Source: Chryseobacterium camelliae
GTDB taxonomy: Bacteria > Bacteroidota > Bacteroidia > Flavobacteriales > Weeksellaceae
DNA length: 64,000 nt
Assembly: GCF_002770595.1 (NCBI RefSeq)
Contig: NZ_CP022986.1
Coordinates: 3,162,001 to 3,226,000 of the forward strand
Direction: 5' to 3'
Below are positions 55,757 through 64,000 of this stretch, in pieces. The position numbers and the translations under genes are program-made. Each line of letters opens with the position of its first letter. Positions within the stretch are counted from its first letter, which is position 1. The notes under the pieces are model-generated. The model did not search any database. It was not told the DNA's origin and worked only from the letters and a program-made list of their open reading frames with translations.

Positions 55757-56702
55757 AAAAAGGGACTTCGGATCCTTCATCAGTGATACTTTCAGTTTCT
55801 TCAAACAATATGGGAGAAACTATTTCAGGAATTACATGCTTCTGAACGGCCTGCTTCTTATCCTGATGGTCGTGGTCATTGTTTTCGGGTTCCGGGAATT
55901 CTTCGGGGTCCTGTTCGGTTCAAACATCAGCGGTCAGAGTTATTATTTTGAGGAATATTTTCAGAATAACCTGGCGGTATTCATTGTCATCGGAATTTTC
56001 CTGGCGCTGCTTTCCACAGCTTTGATGACCATTAACTTCCTCTTTCCTGTGTTTTATATGAAACGGGTTTCGCAGGGGCAGGAAAAAATCGGGACGGATG
56101 ATCTGATGACTGATTTTAAAACCAATATAAAAAAGGTTATGATCCTGTATGCAGGACTTAACTTTCTGGTCATGCCTGTAGCTTTAGTGATCTTCATGAT
56201 ATCCTATGCATTGATCCTGATTTTTATAGGATTGATTCTTTTGCTTTTCATTGTACCGACCCTGGTGAATGTCATTAATTTTCTATGTTTCGATTATTTT
56301 AACAGTAACAAGGGGTTCTTTGAGAGTCTGAGCTATGCTGTCCGGTCACAGTTTTCTTACCGCAACGGCAGGGAGAGCTCTCCATACTGGAAGTACTGGG
56401 GTGCCACGCTGATTATGGCAATCATTTGCCAGGTGATCATCAGTATTTTTACGGCCATACCTATGGTCATCTTTTTCATAAAATTAACCACCACAGCTTC
56501 CAATGCTGATTTTGAACAGAATCCTGCGGAAAACGGATTGGGCATCATATTTTTTGTCATTTATGGGATATCCATGCTGATGTCTTTGCTGCTGATGAAT
56601 ATGCAGTATGTAAATTCCGGACTGATGTATTATGACAGCAGGACAGATCTGCATCAGAAAACAGAGCTCGCAGAAATTGAAACTATCGGAACCCATGAAT
56701 AA
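55740..56702 (+). CDS. Polytopic membrane protein of unknown function
   Basis: 320 residues from the ATG at 55740 (a second ATG follows immediately). About six membrane helices, for example NYMLLNGLLLILMVVVIVFG, LAVFIVIGIFLALLSTALMT and ILIFIGLILLLFIVPTLVNV. Helical layout recalls the glycerophosphodiester phosphodiesterase membrane-domain or DUF4013 group, but no motif is decisive. It overlaps both neighbours (17 and 8 bases), so it is tightly coupled in the cluster. Confidence 0.7.
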   Translation: MMQLYKKRDFGSFISDTFSFFKQYGRNYFRNYMLLNGLLLILMVVVIVFGFREFFGVLFGSNISGQSYYFEEYFQNNLAVFIVIGIFLALLSTALMTINFLFPVFYMKRVSQGQEKIGTDDLMTDFKTNIKKVMILYAGLNFLVMPVALVIFMISYALILIFIGLILLLFIVPTLVNVINFLCFDYFNSNKGFFESLSYAVRSQFSYRNGRESSPYWKYWGATLIMAIICQVIISIFTAIPMVIFFIKLTTTASNADFEQNPAENGLGIIFFVIYGISMLMSLLLMNMQYVNSGLMYYDSRTDLHQKTELAEIETIGTHE

Positions 56703-57492
56703 AGTCCTGATCTGCCTGCTGGTTTATTGCTTTTCCGGGTATATTTCTGCTCAGGAACGGGACAGCATGCCGCCGCCCGCAGAAGCCTATGTGGATTCAA
56801 TGAGCACGGGGCATTACAAGAATATGAACCTGGCAGATTCTGTACTCGCAAAGAACCCTGTTACGGAAAATACGCTATACCCGAAAAAATTCCGGGCCAA
56901 TCTTCAGCAACGATACAAAGGAGGTGAATTTGATTATTCCACAACGAAGCCCAGAGAATCATTCTGGCAGAAACTGATGAATAAGATTTACAGGATCCTG
57001 CAGGGGATCTTCGGGCAAAAGGTATTCTCCGGCTCTGCCAATATAGCGGGGATCCTGATACGCCTTTTTGCGATCATCCTGGTGGGGCTTCTGCTGTACT
57101 TTATTATCCGGTACATCCTGGTAAAGAACGGGGGCTTTTTCTTCAGCAGGAAAAACCGCAGGATTCAGATCAACCAGGAAGAGCTTCATGAGAACATTCA
57201 TGAAATCAATTTTCCTAAGAGTATCGCCGACTTTGAAGCAGCAGGTGATTTCCGTTCTGCCATCCGGTACCAGTTCCTTTTTGCCCTGAAAAAGCTGAGT
57301 GATAAAAAACTGATTGTCTGGAATCCGGAGAAGACCAATAAAGATTATGTCTCGGAGCTCAAAGCACCTCATATTAAAAGCGATTTCTCTGCGCTTTCAT
57401 ATGTTTTTGACTATGTATGGTACGGTGAATTCAGTATTGATCAGGATAGCTATATGAAATTCCGGCAACAGTACCAGTCATTTAATCCGTAA
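56695..57492 (+). CDS. DUF4129-domain membrane protein
   Basis: 265 residues from the ATG at 56695. Signal-like first helix, a periplasmic stretch, one strong helix (about 112-138), and a C-terminal cytosolic DUF4129-like domain: FEAAGDFRSAIRYQFLFALK and WNPEKTNKDYVSEL, which match its GDYREAIRLLY...L..L.....I.....KTNREY pattern. It belongs to the RDD/SpoIIM/DUF4129/DUF4350/MoxR/DUF58 cluster. Function unknown. Confidence 0.85.
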   Translation: MNKVLICLLVYCFSGYISAQERDSMPPPAEAYVDSMSTGHYKNMNLADSVLAKNPVTENTLYPKKFRANLQQRYKGGEFDYSTTKPRESFWQKLMNKIYRILQGIFGQKVFSGSANIAGILIRLFAIILVGLLLYFIIRYILVKNGGFFFSRKNRRIQINQEELHENIHEINFPKSIADFEAAGDFRSAIRYQFLFALKKLSDKKLIVWNPEKTNKDYVSELKAPHIKSDFSALSYVFDYVWYGEFSIDQDSYMKFRQQYQSFNP

Positions 57493-57508
57493 TCTAACCT
57501 GTCTCCAC

Positions 57509-58669
57509 ATGAACAAAACTTTCAAAATATATGCTTATATCTTCATCATTATCATGGTGATTCTGGCATTGTTTGAAGTCAATAAAAAAGAAACGACAGA
57601 CTGGCGTAAAAACTTTGATGTCAATAAAAAATCACCGTTCGGGCTTTTTGTATTCGGTAAAGAAGCCAAAGGACTATTCGGAAATGATTTAAAAAAAATA
57701 GAAGAGACCCCGTATGATTATTATAATGAGCATACAAAAGGCGGTCATAATATCCTGGTCATAGAAAAAAGTATAGATGCCGAATCCTGGAAAGCAATCC
57801 TGGACCAGGTAAGTGCAGGAGCCGATGCTATGCTGATTGTAAGTGAAATGCCAAAGGAAATATCAGACAGTATCGGGTTTTATGATTCGCAATTGTCTTT
57901 CGAAGAACAGAACGTACTTAAACTTACAGATAAGGGCTATCAGAATGATTTCATAAAGCTGGATAAGTTTCCTTCCGGTAAAGGCTTTACCTATATAAAA
58001 CCCGGTGTTGAAGTCCTTGGGAAAACGGTTGAGAAGAACAATTCTGATCAGGTTAATTTCATTAAGGCTAAATTTGGGAAAGGTACTGTATATGTTCACT
58101 GTGAACCACTGTTCCTGACCAACTATTACCTTTTGAAAAGAGGGAATACCAAATATGCTGAAGATGTGCTCTCTTATCTTAAAGACCGTGAAACGGTTTG
58201 GTTTATTGAAAGCAGTGCCGGCGGAAAATCGCAGTTTTTTATGCGGTTCATCCTCTCTAACCCTGCACTGAAATATGCATGGTGGGTATTCCTGGGCGGA
58301 ATGCTGCTGTTCATCTTATTTAATGCAAAAAGGAAGCAGCGGATTGTCCCGGTAATAGAAACGCTGAAGAATACGTCCGTTGACTTTATCAGGAGCATCG
58401 GAAACCTGTATCTTCAGGAAGGTGATTTCCACGATATGATGGGCAAGAAAGCGCAGTATTTCCTGAACCGGGTGCGCATGGACCTGCTGATTGATACCCA
58501 GCACCTGGATGAGGAGTTCATAAAAAAGCTCCAGCTGAAAACCGGGAAGCCGATAGAAATGATTCAGGAAGCTGTTGCGCTGATTAAAAAGGCGCAGGAC
58601 CCCTATGCTGCCGTGATGAATGAAGACCTTGGTAAAATGAATGCGCTTCTGGATAAGATTTTAAAATAA
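57509..58669 (+). CDS. DUF4350-domain membrane protein
   Basis: 386 residues with an N-terminal anchor helix (about 5-24), a soluble Rossmann-like region including DWRKNFDVNKKSPFGLFVFG, a second helix (about 258-277, WWVFLGGMLLFILFNAKR) and a C-terminal cytosolic helical domain. The arrangement matches DUF4350 proteins found beside DUF4129 and MoxR. Function unknown. It is followed by an 80-base gap before the MoxR gene. Confidence 0.82.
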   Translation: MNKTFKIYAYIFIIIMVILALFEVNKKETTDWRKNFDVNKKSPFGLFVFGKEAKGLFGNDLKKIEETPYDYYNEHTKGGHNILVIEKSIDAESWKAILDQVSAGADAMLIVSEMPKEISDSIGFYDSQLSFEEQNVLKLTDKGYQNDFIKLDKFPSGKGFTYIKPGVEVLGKTVEKNNSDQVNFIKAKFGKGTVYVHCEPLFLTNYYLLKRGNTKYAEDVLSYLKDRETVWFIESSAGGKSQFFMRFILSNPALKYAWWVFLGGMLLFILFNAKRKQRIVPVIETLKNTSVDFIRSIGNLYLQEGDFHDMMGKKAQYFLNRVRMDLLIDTQHLDEEFIKKLQLKTGKPIEMIQEAVALIKKAQDPYAAVMNEDLGKMNALLDKILK

Positions 58670-58749
58670 TAAATAATATAACAATCGCAGCGCGAAAGTA
58701 AAGTAATGGATTACTGGACATCCTACCTCGCTGCAGAAAAAAATATCAT

Positions 58750-59781
58750 ATGGACAATATTGAAAACCTGAATCCGGAATCCGGGCAGCCTGCCTTACCG
58801 GATAATAATGAAAATCAGTTTGAGACAAGAATTGATATGATCGAACTTCGGGCAAGCCTGGAGAAAGTGAAACATGAAATTTCCAAAGTGATTGTCGGGC
58901 AGGAGAGTATGATTGAACACCTCCTTGCAGCATTGCTGTCTAACGGGCACGTACTTATTGAGGGCGTTCCTGGAGTAGCCAAAACCATCACGGCTAAATT
59001 GCTGGCCAAAACTATTGATGTGGGATTCAGCAGGATCCAGTTTACTCCGGACCTCATGCCTTCCGATATTCTGGGAACCTCGGTATTCAATGTTAAAACT
59101 TCTGAATTTGAATTCAAGCAGGGTCCTGTTTTTTCAAATTTTATCCTGATTGACGAGATCAACCGGTCTCCGGCAAAAACGCAGGCAGCACTGTTTGAGG
59201 TGATGGAAGAAAGACAGATTACAATGGACGGAACCCGTTATCCGATGGAAGAGCCTTTCCTGGTTGTAGCCACACAGAACCCTATTGAACATGAGGGAAC
59301 CTACAGGCTTCCGGAAGCGCAGCTGGATCGTTTCCTGTTTAAAATTAATGTCAGTTACCCGGATCTTCAGCAGGAAATAGAGATCATCAGGAACCAGCAC
59401 GAAAACAGGGCTGAAGACAAGACCGAAGCGGTAAACCGGGTTATTTCAGCCGGACAGCTGAAAAACTACCAGAAACTGGTGAAGGAAATCATTGTAGAGT
59501 CCCAGCTGATAGAATATATTGCTAAAATTACCGTCAACACGAGAGAAAATCAATTCCTGTATCTGGGAGCATCACCTAGAGCAAGTTTGGCATTGCTCAC
59601 CGCGTCAAAAGCATTTGCTGCGCTAAGAGGAAGGGATTTTGTAACTCCGGAAGATATTAAAGAAGCCAGCTACGCTGTGCTGAGGCACAGAGTGATTGTA
59701 TCGCCGGAAAGAGAAATGGAAGGGCTCACCGCTGATGAAATTATAAGGCAAATTCTAGAGGGAATTGAAATTCCAAGATAA
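58750..59781 (+). CDS. MoxR-family AAA+ ATPase
   Basis: 343 residues. Walker A GVPGVAKT (72-79), Walker B FILIDEINR (131-139), sensor 1 VVATQNPIEHEGTY (about 177-190) and the sensor 2 region. A 30-residue N-terminal extension is specific. MoxR ATPases act as chaperones, often with a vWA-domain partner; here the partner is the DUF58 protein next door, 121 bases on. Confidence 0.95.
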   Translation: MDNIENLNPESGQPALPDNNENQFETRIDMIELRASLEKVKHEISKVIVGQESMIEHLLAALLSNGHVLIEGVPGVAKTITAKLLAKTIDVGFSRIQFTPDLMPSDILGTSVFNVKTSEFEFKQGPVFSNFILIDEINRSPAKTQAALFEVMEERQITMDGTRYPMEEPFLVVATQNPIEHEGTYRLPEAQLDRFLFKINVSYPDLQQEIEIIRNQHENRAEDKTEAVNRVISAGQLKNYQKLVKEIIVESQLIEYIAKITVNTRENQFLYLGASPRASLALLTASKAFAALRGRDFVTPEDIKEASYAVLRHRVIVSPEREMEGLTADEIIRQILEGIEIPR

Positions 59782-59902
59782 TACGAAAGCGAAGGGGGTA
59801 TATAATTAAACTCCGGTTTATTCACCCTTCTTATCGTCTGTGTTTATAATCACTGTAGTATTTTTAACCTACTCTTGTAGCCTTCAACCTGACCTCTGAA
59901 AA

Positions 59903-61225
59903 ATGAAAAACCTTTATATCAATACACGTTTTTTTTTCGCGCTCATCGGAGTGGGGATCCTGTATGTTTTTGCATTTTTCTTTCCGTTTTTAATGTGGGT
60001 GGCACATATACTTCTCTTGCTCTGCTTTTTTACGGCTATGGTAGAATACCTTCTGCTGTTTAATGCAAAAAATGGAATCTCAGCCCAAAGGATCCTTCCG
60101 GAAAAACTTTCCAATGGCGATGAGAATCCTGTGAAAGTGGACATCAGGAACAACTACGATTTTACACTTAATGTCAGGGTGATTGATGAAATCCCATTTC
60201 AGTTCCAGAAAAGGGATTTCCTGATTGAAAAGCAGATTGAGCCCGGCAGGAATACGTATTTCCAGTATATTCTTGAACCCAAGGAAAGAGGAGAATACAG
60301 CTTCGGAAACCTGAATATTTATGCTTCATCACCGGTAGGCTTTATTTCCAAACGGTTTACATTCCAGAAAGATGCTTTATTGCCTGCCTATCCTTCATTC
60401 ATCCATCTCAGAAAATATGAACTGATGGCCCTGCAAAGCGAATTTTTGCTGGGCGGGATCAAAAGGATCAGGAAGCTGGGGCATACCATGGAATTCGAGC
60501 AGATTAAAGAGTATGTTCCCGGGGATGATATCAGGACCATCAACTGGAAAGCCACATCAAAAACCAATCGTTTAATGGTCAACCAGTTTCAGGATGAAAA
60601 ATCGCAGCGTATCTTTATGCTGATTGATACCGGAAGAACCATGAAGATGCCGTTTAAAGGACTGAGCCTGCTGGATTATTCCATCAATGCAACTATGGCT
60701 CTTTCACACATCATCCTTAAAAAAGGAGACCGCGCGGGAATGATGACCTTTTCCAAGAAAACGGAAAACAAGATTGCAGCCGACAACAAATCCGGACAGC
60801 TGAGAAAAATTTCAGAAGCGCTGTACAATATTAAAACCGATTTCTTTGAAAGTGATTTCAGCCGTTTGTACCAGGATGTCAAATACACACTGAATCAGAG
60901 GAGCCTGATCCTGCTTTTCACCAATTTTGAAACACTTGATGGCCTGAACCGGCAGATGAAATACCTCAGGGGAATTGCCCGGAACCATCTATTGGTTGTG
61001 GTTTTTTTCAAGAACGCAGAACTGCAGACTTTGCTGAACGGCAATCCTGAAAACATGCAGGAAATATACGATGAAATCGTAGCTGAGAAATTTGAGTTTG
61101 AAAAAAAACTGATTATTCAGGAACTCCGTAAATACGGAATTTACACGGTGTATACCTTACCAGAAAACCTGAATGTTGATGTCATCAACAAATACCTTGA
61201 GATAAAAGCGAGAGGAATTCTCTAA
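59903..61225 (+). CDS. DUF58-domain protein with degenerate vWA fold
   Basis: 440 residues. Two N-terminal membrane helices (about 9-50), a beta-rich stretch (75-155) and the DUF58 motif YVPGDDIRTINWKATSKTNR (204-223). The vWA-like core follows with MLIDTGRTM (239-247). D242 is followed by T-G-R-T, not DxSxS, so the MIDAS looks incomplete. The protein is the usual partner of MoxR. Confidence 0.9.
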   Translation: MKNLYINTRFFFALIGVGILYVFAFFFPFLMWVAHILLLLCFFTAMVEYLLLFNAKNGISAQRILPEKLSNGDENPVKVDIRNNYDFTLNVRVIDEIPFQFQKRDFLIEKQIEPGRNTYFQYILEPKERGEYSFGNLNIYASSPVGFISKRFTFQKDALLPAYPSFIHLRKYELMALQSEFLLGGIKRIRKLGHTMEFEQIKEYVPGDDIRTINWKATSKTNRLMVNQFQDEKSQRIFMLIDTGRTMKMPFKGLSLLDYSINATMALSHIILKKGDRAGMMTFSKKTENKIAADNKSGQLRKISEALYNIKTDFFESDFSRLYQDVKYTLNQRSLILLFTNFETLDGLNRQMKYLRGIARNHLLVVVFFKNAELQTLLNGNPENMQEIYDEIVAEKFEFEKKLIIQELRKYGIYTVYTLPENLNVDVINKYLEIKARGIL

Positions 61226-61284
61226 CTTTGCCTATATGATCAGGGCAAATCAATTTGCATCTGTATTACCTTAAAATCAAAACA

Positions 61285-61704
61285 ATGAAAATAACGCTGA
61301 ACAGAATTAATGATGAGTACTTATTCCAGTGTATCAATGCCCAGGGAAATTCCATCCTGCTGGATAATACTACGCAACCCGGAGCTAAGGGTGTATCTCC
61401 CATGGAAAGCATGCTGATGGCTGTGGCGGGCTGCAGCGGCATTGATGTGGTTTCTATTCTGAAGAAACAGAGACAGGAAATTACCGGCTTTTCTGCTGAA
61501 GTAGAAGGGGAAAGGGTTGTAGTAGACGATGCAAAACCTTTTAAGTCCATTATGGTTAAATTCATGCTGGAAGGTATCATTGATCCTAAAAAAGCGTTTA
61601 AAGCAGCGGAACTGTCATTTGAAAAGTACTGTTCAGTCTCCAAAACTCTGGAACCCAATGTAGAGATCAGTTATGAAGTATTCGTCAACGGAGAGAAAGT
61701 CTGA
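61285..61704 (+). CDS. OsmC family peroxiredoxin-like protein
   Basis: 139 residues from the ATG at 61285. The two redox cysteines are in VAGCSGIDV (C50) and FEKYCSVSK (C116), as in OsmC/Ohr proteins that reduce organic hydroperoxides. The catalytic Cys pair and ESMLMAVAGC place it in the YhfA-like subgroup. A TAACTTTG box lies upstream at 61223-61230, overlapping the DUF58 stop codon. Confidence 0.9.
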   Translation: MKITLNRINDEYLFQCINAQGNSILLDNTTQPGAKGVSPMESMLMAVAGCSGIDVVSILKKQRQEITGFSAEVEGERVVVDDAKPFKSIMVKFMLEGIIDPKKAFKAAELSFEKYCSVSKTLEPNVEISYEVFVNGEKV

Positions 61705-61725
61705 TGGATTTTTCACCTGCACAAC

Positions 61726-61759
61726 AGAACCCGGGCCATGCAATGGCCCGGGTTCTTTA
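61726..61759 (+). terminator. Terminator after the OsmC gene
   Basis: AGAACCCGGGCCAT pairs perfectly with ATGGCCCGGGTTCT around a 3-base loop. The T run after it is weak, but the stem is long and GC rich. Confidence 0.7.
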
Positions 61760-61778
61760 CTGTGTATTTTAACAGATA

Positions 61779-63476
61779 TTATTTTTTGATCATTTTTGAG
61801 CTTTTTACAGAGCCGTCCTTCATGGTTAAAGTCAGGATGTAAACACCTGTTTTCAGATCTCCTAAATGTACTGTAGAAGCTGGTTTTTCTATGGTTCTCA
61901 CTGTAATGCCGGAAAGATCAGTAATCGTTGCTGCTCTCACATCATTGGCTTTCTCAATGGTAACCGCATCCACAAATGGGTTAGGATAAGCAATAAGTTC
62001 TTTGGCAGAGGCCTTAACTTCACTGGTCGCTAATTGCAAAGGCTCAAGAGTTACGGTAATTTTAAAAGTATTGTTGTCTACTTTGTTGTGCGTAACAGTA
62101 CAGCCTGAGCTTCCATAAGTTCTCCATGCTCTCAGTTCAAATGTTACATTACCGGTAAGGTTATTGGCCATTGTAAGTCCGGTCCTGTTATAAGAATAAG
62201 TTCCTGTAGAACCTCCTGATCCGGACGTAATAGACGCTTCCGTTGTATTGTTGGTTGTACATGCCAAAATACTTCTCTGTTCTTCCATGTATCCGTTAGA
62301 TACGGTTGACATTTTATAAGAAACATCGGTAGATTTAATCTTATATCCTGAAGGAATGCTGATGGTCAGGGTTCCCGGACAGGTAGTAGTGGATGTAGTG
62401 GTAATCGATGCAGCGCTGGCAAATAACGTACTGATATCCCCTGCAGTATAAGTTGCGGATACTTGTCCGGGTGTAAACTGGGTCATTGTCCAGTAGCTCT
62501 GTGTAGACCCGCAGTTTGAGCGTACCCAGAAATAATACGTCTGTCCCGTAGTCAAACTGTTTAACGTAACTGAGGTAACTCCTGCTGCCGTACTTCCTGT
62601 AGGGGCGGTAGCAGCGGTAGGAGCGGTAGCTGAAGTACTCATATAATACTGATACCCTGAAGCAGGAGCGCTTGAAGGAGCAGTCCAGTTGATGGTAGCA
62701 CCGCCGGTCGTCGTTGTGGAAGTTACGTTGGTAGGCGTTGGGCAGGAATTGTATACATCTGCCGAGAACGCAAAAATGTTAGGGATATTTCCTACAGTAG
62801 TACCAGAGGGCTGCGGGTTTACTTTCGTCACCTTAACACTCTGAATGGTCTTTGACTGGTTAGCCGCGCTTATCGCCAGAGGAATCTGATACAGCCTGGG
62901 ATTGGATGTGTCAGCTTCTAAACCGTCTGTCGTCTTTTTAATCCTTCCGATACCCTGGATGGCAAAATTGCTGCCTCCGTACCAGTCTGAAATATCTATT
63001 CCTGAAAAAGTCTGTATCGTAGCGTCAGAAAAATTAACCACTACATCTACCTGACTATCACCGCTTCCGGATGTAGCCAGCATATAAAGGTTTACAGCTG
63101 CCTTAGGGGTTGTGAATGTTAAAGTACCGTTATCACCTATATTCAATAGTCTTAATGAGTTGTTTCCGCTGTAAGAAGCCAGTTGATAGTTCAATCCTGC
63201 CGGTGATGCGGCTGCGGAATTAATCAGCCCGTTAGTAGGAAGCCCGTAAGTAAGTGTTGCACTGGACGCTGTCAATTGAAAATCCTTGGAAACGAATGCA
63301 TAATTTACACCATCTACATCACTGTTAGTAGAAGTAGCAGACGATCCTACGCCATTAGCAATTACATCAGCATTGAACCCGCTTAAGGGTACAGTCTGGT
63401 ATTGTTGTGCCTGGGCAGAAGTGAAGGCAAGGCTTAAAAGAGCGATGCCCGCAATAGGGAATAGTTTTCCTTTCAT
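61779..63476 (-). CDS. T9SS-sorted exported protein with fibronectin III-like domain
   Basis: 565 residues. Signal peptide MKGKLFPIAGIALLSLAFTS ending at AQAQ. The N-terminal domain (25-240) is beta rich, with many Ser, Thr and Asn. An FnIII-like module (about 245-340) begins CPTPTNVTSTTTTGGATINW. The last 75 residues are a type A T9SS sorting domain: YPNPFVDAVTIEKA and a Lys-ending tail (SSKMIKK). It is therefore exported to the cell surface, perhaps as an adhesin. No catalytic motif was seen. Confidence 0.88.
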   Translation of the reverse strand: MKGKLFPIAGIALLSLAFTSAQAQQYQTVPLSGFNADVIANGVGSSATSTNSDVDGVNYAFVSKDFQLTASSATLTYGLPTNGLINSAAASPAGLNYQLASYSGNNSLRLLNIGDNGTLTFTTPKAAVNLYMLATSGSGDSQVDVVVNFSDATIQTFSGIDISDWYGGSNFAIQGIGRIKKTTDGLEADTSNPRLYQIPLAISAANQSKTIQSVKVTKVNPQPSGTTVGNIPNIFAFSADVYNSCPTPTNVTSTTTTGGATINWTAPSSAPASGYQYYMSTSATAPTAATAPTGSTAAGVTSVTLNSLTTGQTYYFWVRSNCGSTQSYWTMTQFTPGQVSATYTAGDISTLFASAASITTTSTTTCPGTLTISIPSGYKIKSTDVSYKMSTVSNGYMEEQRSILACTTNNTTEASITSGSGGSTGTYSYNRTGLTMANNLTGNVTFELRAWRTYGSSGCTVTHNKVDNNTFKITVTLEPLQLATSEVKASAKELIAYPNPFVDAVTIEKANDVRAATITDLSGITVRTIEKPASTVHLGDLKTGVYILTLTMKDGSVKSSKMIKK

Positions 63477-63615
63477 AAAATATTTATTTTTTAAATTGTT
63501 ATGCTAATGTAGGTATTTATTGAAAATAATTCAAAGTTATTTTATAATTAATATTAAAAATAAGCGGTAATGGCGTTGTGGTTATTGAGTGTAGATCGAA
63601 AGCTTCTTTTTATAT

Positions 63616-63648
63616 AAATAAAAAACTGCCTTAAATTTTTAAGACAGT
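63616..63648 (-). terminator. Terminator for the minus-strand glucosidase gene
   Basis: ACTGCCTTAA pairs with TTAAGACAGT (one mismatch) around a T-rich loop, with an A run on the left that becomes a T run in the minus-strand transcript. It lies 31 bases beyond the stop at 63679. Confidence 0.7.
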
Positions 63649-63678
63649 CTTGATATTGATAATAATTTTTTAAACAGA

Positions 63679-64000
63679 TTAAATGGAAAGCTTCGGTTTC
63701 ATAAGTTTGGCCACAGTAGCTGTCCAGCCTGTCTGATGGGAAGCACCTACACCGCGGCCGTTGTCACCATGGAAATATTCAAAGAACATAATATAGTCTT
63801 TGAAATGTTCATCATAATTGAACTTCGTATTGCCTCCGTTAAAAGGGCGCTGTCCGTTACCATCTTTCAGGAATATTGAACACAGCCTGTTGCTGATGTC
63901 CTGCGCTACTTCATCCAGGTCTTTCTGGTCGCCGCTTCCGGTAGGGAGTTCCACTTTCAGGCTGCTGCCGTAATAATAATGGAAACGCTGCAGGCTTTCT
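63679..64000 (-). CDS. GH63/MGH1-like glucosidase, C-terminal end (runs off the right edge)
   Basis: The last 106 codons are visible. Reading from the window edge the protein contains FHYYYGSSLKVELPTGSGD, DISNRLCSIFLKDGNGQRPF and the signature FFEYFHGDNGRGVGASHQTG followed by WTATVAKL near the end. That block is characteristic of the C-terminus of GH63 and related MGH1-type (alpha/alpha)6 glucosidases, whose catalytic base lies in a conserved acidic position near it. The N-terminal part is outside the window. Confidence 0.82.
   Translation of the reverse strand, partial: ESLQRFHYYYGSSLKVELPTGSGDQKDLDEVAQDISNRLCSIFLKDGNGQRPFNGGNTKFNYDEHFKDYIMFFEYFHGDNGRGVGASHQTGWTATVAKLMKPKLSI

Noticed and set aside
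61266..61658. A 130-codon frame antisense to the OsmC gene
   Set aside because: The OsmC Cys motifs on the plus strand are convincing; the antisense frame has none.

Overview
The window reads as a chromosomal segment of a low-GC Bacteroidota of class Flavobacteriia, most likely Chryseobacterium or a close Weeksellaceae relative (genus is inference). The evidence is the Bacteroidota promoter signature (TTG, about 19 bases, TAnnTTTG) in front of many genes, A-rich leaders without Shine-Dalgarno sites, a GLPGLI-family protein, a type IX secretion (T9SS) sorting tail, an OMP_b-brl_3 outer-membrane protein and a double-glycine leader peptide. No rRNA, tRNA, CRISPR array or insertion sequence was seen.

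Layout. 1-0.7 kb: the start of a nicotinate phosphoribosyltransferase gene and a Dps ferritin, both on the minus strand. 1.2-4.6 kb: str operon rpsL-rpsG-fusA-rpsJ with its own promoter and terminator. 4.7-10.3 kb: accessory genes that separate rpsJ from rplC: a GLPGLI protein, a small iron-permease-family protein and a three-gene minus-strand operon of exported proteins. 10.5-24.6 kb: the S10/spc/alpha ribosomal superoperon from rplC to rplQ, including secY, infA and rpoA, with its own promoter and a strong terminator after rplQ. It is interrupted only by AT-rich repeats and hairpins.

24.6-30 kb is an accessory block: a small lipoprotein, a CHAP-type hydrolase with a 63-residue partner, a coupled operon of response regulator, unknown protein, 7-TM protein and histidine kinase, then a small membrane protein and a lipoprotein gene whose signal peptide carries an in-frame stop. 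30-35 kb: eno, gltA, an easily missed 55-residue Cys-rich double-glycine peptide gene, and two guanidino-group-modifying-type hydrolases (DDAH-like and CtlX-like). 35-46.8 kb: a GH43-like enzyme with F5/8C-like and FnIII-like domains, an esterase lipoprotein, an outer-membrane beta-barrel protein, a large lipoprotein, DUF3817, nadD, recJ and a secreted alpha-amylase. 46.9-53.7 kb: an ABC-F ATPase, smpB, an abundant-type OmpA/TSP3 porin, a YebC-family regulator, an LpxH-like phosphoesterase coupled to a glycosyltransferase-like protein, and a small GNAT.

53.7-61.2 kb holds three ~96-bp tandem repeats and a seven-gene membrane cluster: RDD, SpoIIM, a polytopic unknown, DUF4129, DUF4350, MoxR AAA+ and DUF58. 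This gene combination recurs across phyla and its job is poorly defined. The window ends with an OsmC protein, a T9SS-sorted adhesin-like protein and the C-terminus of a GH63/MGH1-like glucosidase.

Most of the window is housekeeping. The least explained parts are the 26-28.9 kb signalling operon, the Cys-rich leader peptide, the broken lipoprotein, the 96-bp repeats and the MoxR/DUF58 membrane cluster. I found no clear-cut new defence or mobile system.
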